Assembly: GCA_002441265.1 (NCBI GenBank)
Contig: DJVQ01000051.1
Coordinates: 12,301 to 36,887, forward strand
DNA: 24,587 nucleotides
DNA from: Syntrophaceae bacterium UBA6252
Lineage (GTDB): Bacteria; Desulfobacterota; Syntrophia; Syntrophales; UBA6807
Reading direction: 5' to 3'
Shown here: positions 23,280 to 24,587 of the stretch, piece by piece
How the letters are laid out: every line of letters begins with the position of its first letter
Numbering within the stretch: the first letter of the stretch is position 1
Notes under the pieces: model-generated
What the model was told of the DNA's origin: nothing
What the model saw: the letters and a program-made list of their open reading frames with translations, nothing else
Database searches by the model: none
Translations under genes and position numbers: made by a program

Positions 23280-24430
23280 GTACGCTCCTTCAATACAAAT
23301 TGTTTTCCCGGCAACTGCCTCACGAGACCCTGCAGCTCCAGCGAAAGAAGAAGGGACAGAACCTCCTTCGAGTCCAGGCCGGAGGCCCGGATCATTTCAT
23401 CCACCTGCACCGGCCGGTCTCCGAGGATCCGGAGCAGGGCCGCCTCCCTTTCGCCCGTTTCCCCGATTTCACCGCCGCCGGAGCGGCGCTCCTCCCGGCT
23501 GAGGGCGGCGGGATCGGGGCCCATCCGGGCCGATTGTTTCTCCACTTCCGAAAAAAGAACCCGGGGGAAAATTTCCTCCAGGATGTCGTGGACGGACTCC
23601 ACGAGTTTTGCGCCCTGTCGGAGGAGCCGGTGCGTTCCTCTCGAAACCGGCGAGTCGATGCTCCCGGGAACGGCGAAGACTTCCTTCCCCTGTTCCAGGG
23701 CAAGACGGGCGGTGATGAGGGAACCGCTTTTCTCTCCCGCCTCGACAACGGCGACGCCCATGGAAAGGCCGCTGATGATCCGGTTCCGCGCGGGGAAGTT
23801 CAACGCCAGCGGCGGTGTTCGGAAGGGGAACTCGGTGACCACCGCCCCGCTTTCCGGGATTCTTTCCATGAGTTCCCCGTTCTCGCGAGGATAAACCACG
23901 TCGATTCCCGAACCCAGGACGGCGACGGTTCTTCCCTTCGCCCTCAGGGCGCCCCAGTGGGCCGCCGTATCGATTCCCCTCGCCAGGCCGCTTACCACGG
24001 CGATCCCGTGACGGGCCAGCTCCCTGACGAGCCGGTCGGTCATGAACTTACCATAGACCGTCGCTCTCCGGGAACCGACAACGGCCACCGCCGGCTCCTC
24101 CCGCAGCGTTCCGCGGACATACAGAAGGGGCGGGGGATCGGGCAGGTGGCGCAATTCCCCGGGATAGTCCGGGTGCGTCATGGGAAGAAGGGAAACCCCC
24201 GATCGGGCCGCATCTTCCAGCTCCTCGTCCACCCGTTTCCAATCGGAAAACCGCCGGACCGCCTCCGCCGCCTTTCCGGAAATTCTGGACACCCTGCGTA
24301 GTTCCGTTTCCGGTGCGGCCAGGATGTCCCGGGGGCTTCCGAAATGATCGAGAAGACGGCGGCAGCCCGCGCAGCCCAGGTCCTCAACGAACCTCAGCGC
24401 GATCCAGTGCCGCAGTTCCTGATCGTCCAT
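23276..24430 (-). CDS. dprA: DNA-processing protein DprA
   Basis: Protects incoming single-stranded DNA and loads RecA during transformation; it is also widespread in bacteria not known to be competent. The 384-residue protein has a helical N-terminal part (about 1-75), then the Rossmann-like DprA core with VVGSRRATVYG ending at 127, SGLARGIDTAAHWGAL from 147, AVLGSGIDVVYP at 170-181, FPARNRIISGLSMGVAVVEAGEKSGSLITARLAL from 212 and VFAVPGS. A winged-helix-like C-terminal domain follows (about 315-384). The start ATG at 24430 is chosen because the 33 extra residues of the longer frame to 24529 lie in the promoter and hairpin region. A Shine-Dalgarno GGGGGAG sits within a hairpin just upstream. 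The stop overlaps topA by ATGA. Confidence 0.95.
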   Translation of the reverse strand: MDDQELRHWIALRFVEDLGCAGCRRLLDHFGSPRDILAAPETELRRVSRISGKAAEAVRRFSDWKRVDEELEDAARSGVSLLPMTHPDYPGELRHLPDPPPLLYVRGTLREEPAVAVVGSRRATVYGKFMTDRLVRELARHGIAVVSGLARGIDTAAHWGALRAKGRTVAVLGSGIDVVYPRENGELMERIPESGAVVTEFPFRTPPLALNFPARNRIISGLSMGVAVVEAGEKSGSLITARLALEQGKEVFAVPGSIDSPVSRGTHRLLRQGAKLVESVHDILEEIFPRVLFSEVEKQSARMGPDPAALSREERRSGGGEIGETGEREAALLRILGDRPVQVDEMIRASGLDSKEVLSLLLSLELQGLVRQLPGKQFVLKERT

Positions 24431-24442
24431 CCTTTTTTCCGC

Positions 24443-24463
24443 TCCCCCGGAACGGACGGGGGA
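24443..24463 (-). promoter_or_regulatory. Hairpin covering the dprA ribosome site
   Basis: On the minus strand TCCCCCG pairs perfectly with CGGGGGA (7 base pairs, seven-base loop), and the right arm contains the only good Shine-Dalgarno-like sequence before the dprA ATG, about 12 bases from it. The structure could lower dprA translation unless opened. Confidence 0.45.
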
Positions 24464-24509
24464 AGTGTGACGAACCCGCAACAATCCGAACAACCCTTTT
24501 ACGAACGAC

Positions 24510-24587
24510 AAAGCATGATAATGTCGCAAAAAGGCCGAATCAACACTTTTTCGAACGACAAAGTAAAAAGCTCCAGAGGCAAGGCGC
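24510..24587 (-). repeat. Intergenic repeat copy C, cut by the window edge
   Basis: Read on the minus strand, 24587-24550 matches copy B 1394-1431 at about 28 of 38 positions (GGAGCTTTTT, TTCGAA), and 24555-24524 matches the first 32 bases of the window at 29 positions. The copy therefore joins the parts seen separately in B and A. It runs off the right edge, and its inner boundary near 24510 is approximate. The gene-free stretch 24431-24587 is this repeat plus the dprA leader. Confidence 0.7.
24515..24543 (-). promoter_or_regulatory. Possible promoter of dprA-topA-trmFO inside repeat copy C
   Basis: On the minus strand TTGATT (24543-24538, four of six to TTGACA) is followed after 17 bases by TATCAT (24520-24515, five of six to TATAAT). 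A start near 24508 would give a leader of about 78 bases. The -35 part is conserved in repeat copy A but the -10 is not. Confidence 0.5.

Noticed and set aside
21606..23894. Long plus-strand open frame of 762 codons opposite topA and dprA
   Set aside because: topA and dprA on the minus strand carry unmistakable motifs across the whole span; the opposite frame has no family signal and crosses a gene junction.
1..24587. Whole window as a mobile element bounded by terminal inverted repeats
   Set aside because: The cargo is almost entirely conserved housekeeping genes, there is no integrase or transposase, and a third copy of the same repeat lies inside. A dispersed intergenic repeat at contig edges is simpler.

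Overview
This GC-rich window reads as a stretch of ordinary bacterial chromosome holding 18 protein-coding genes. I see no rRNA, tRNA, CRISPR array, phage or transposase. Gene content and order (mutL-miaA, valS-nadC-birA-coaX, and dprA-topA-trmFO), a TrmFO-type tRNA methylase, an endonuclease-type MutL, a twin-arginine amidase and several lipoproteins fit a Gram-negative anaerobe of the Desulfobacterota (the old Deltaproteobacteria), perhaps near Syntrophus or Geobacter. That placement is inference from recalled gene orders, not from a search.

Layout: (i) 1-122 begins inside a repeat and leads into pgk. (ii) 1305-1545 is a gene-free gap filled mostly by a palindromic copy of the same repeat family. 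(iii) 1546-8693 is a tight same-strand run: truA, an rfbD-like reductase, a metallo-beta-lactamase-fold hydrolase, a 911-residue lipoprotein with two beta-helix halves, a Tat-exported cell-wall amidase with TPRs, and a secreted TPR protein. (iv) 8694-9966 is a single-gene unit with its own promoter, a LPP20-like secreted protein with a proline-rich linker, and a strong terminator. (v) 10017-12938 is mutL-miaA. (vi) 12931-14183 is a lipoprotein with TPR and SLH-like domains, preceded by a promoter-like site. (vii) 14312-19495 is valS-nadC-birA-coaX, covering tRNA charging and NAD, biotin and CoA cofactor supply. (viii) On the minus strand, dprA-topA-trmFO run from 24430 down to 19510 with ATGA overlaps at both junctions and converge on coaX.

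Functionally the window mixes housekeeping genes (glycolysis, tRNA modification and charging, cofactor synthesis, mismatch repair, topology, DNA uptake and recombination) with an envelope block at about 3.1-9.9 kb and a further envelope lipoprotein at 13.0-14.2 kb. The least-described material is that envelope block (beta-helix lipoprotein, amidase, TPR protein, LPP20-like protein) and the intergenic repeat family. The repeat is present in three copies: both window edges and the pgk-truA gap. The edge copies are inverted relative to each other, and the right-edge copy appears to supply a promoter for dprA-topA-trmFO. I did not find convincing evidence of a wholly new multi-gene system.
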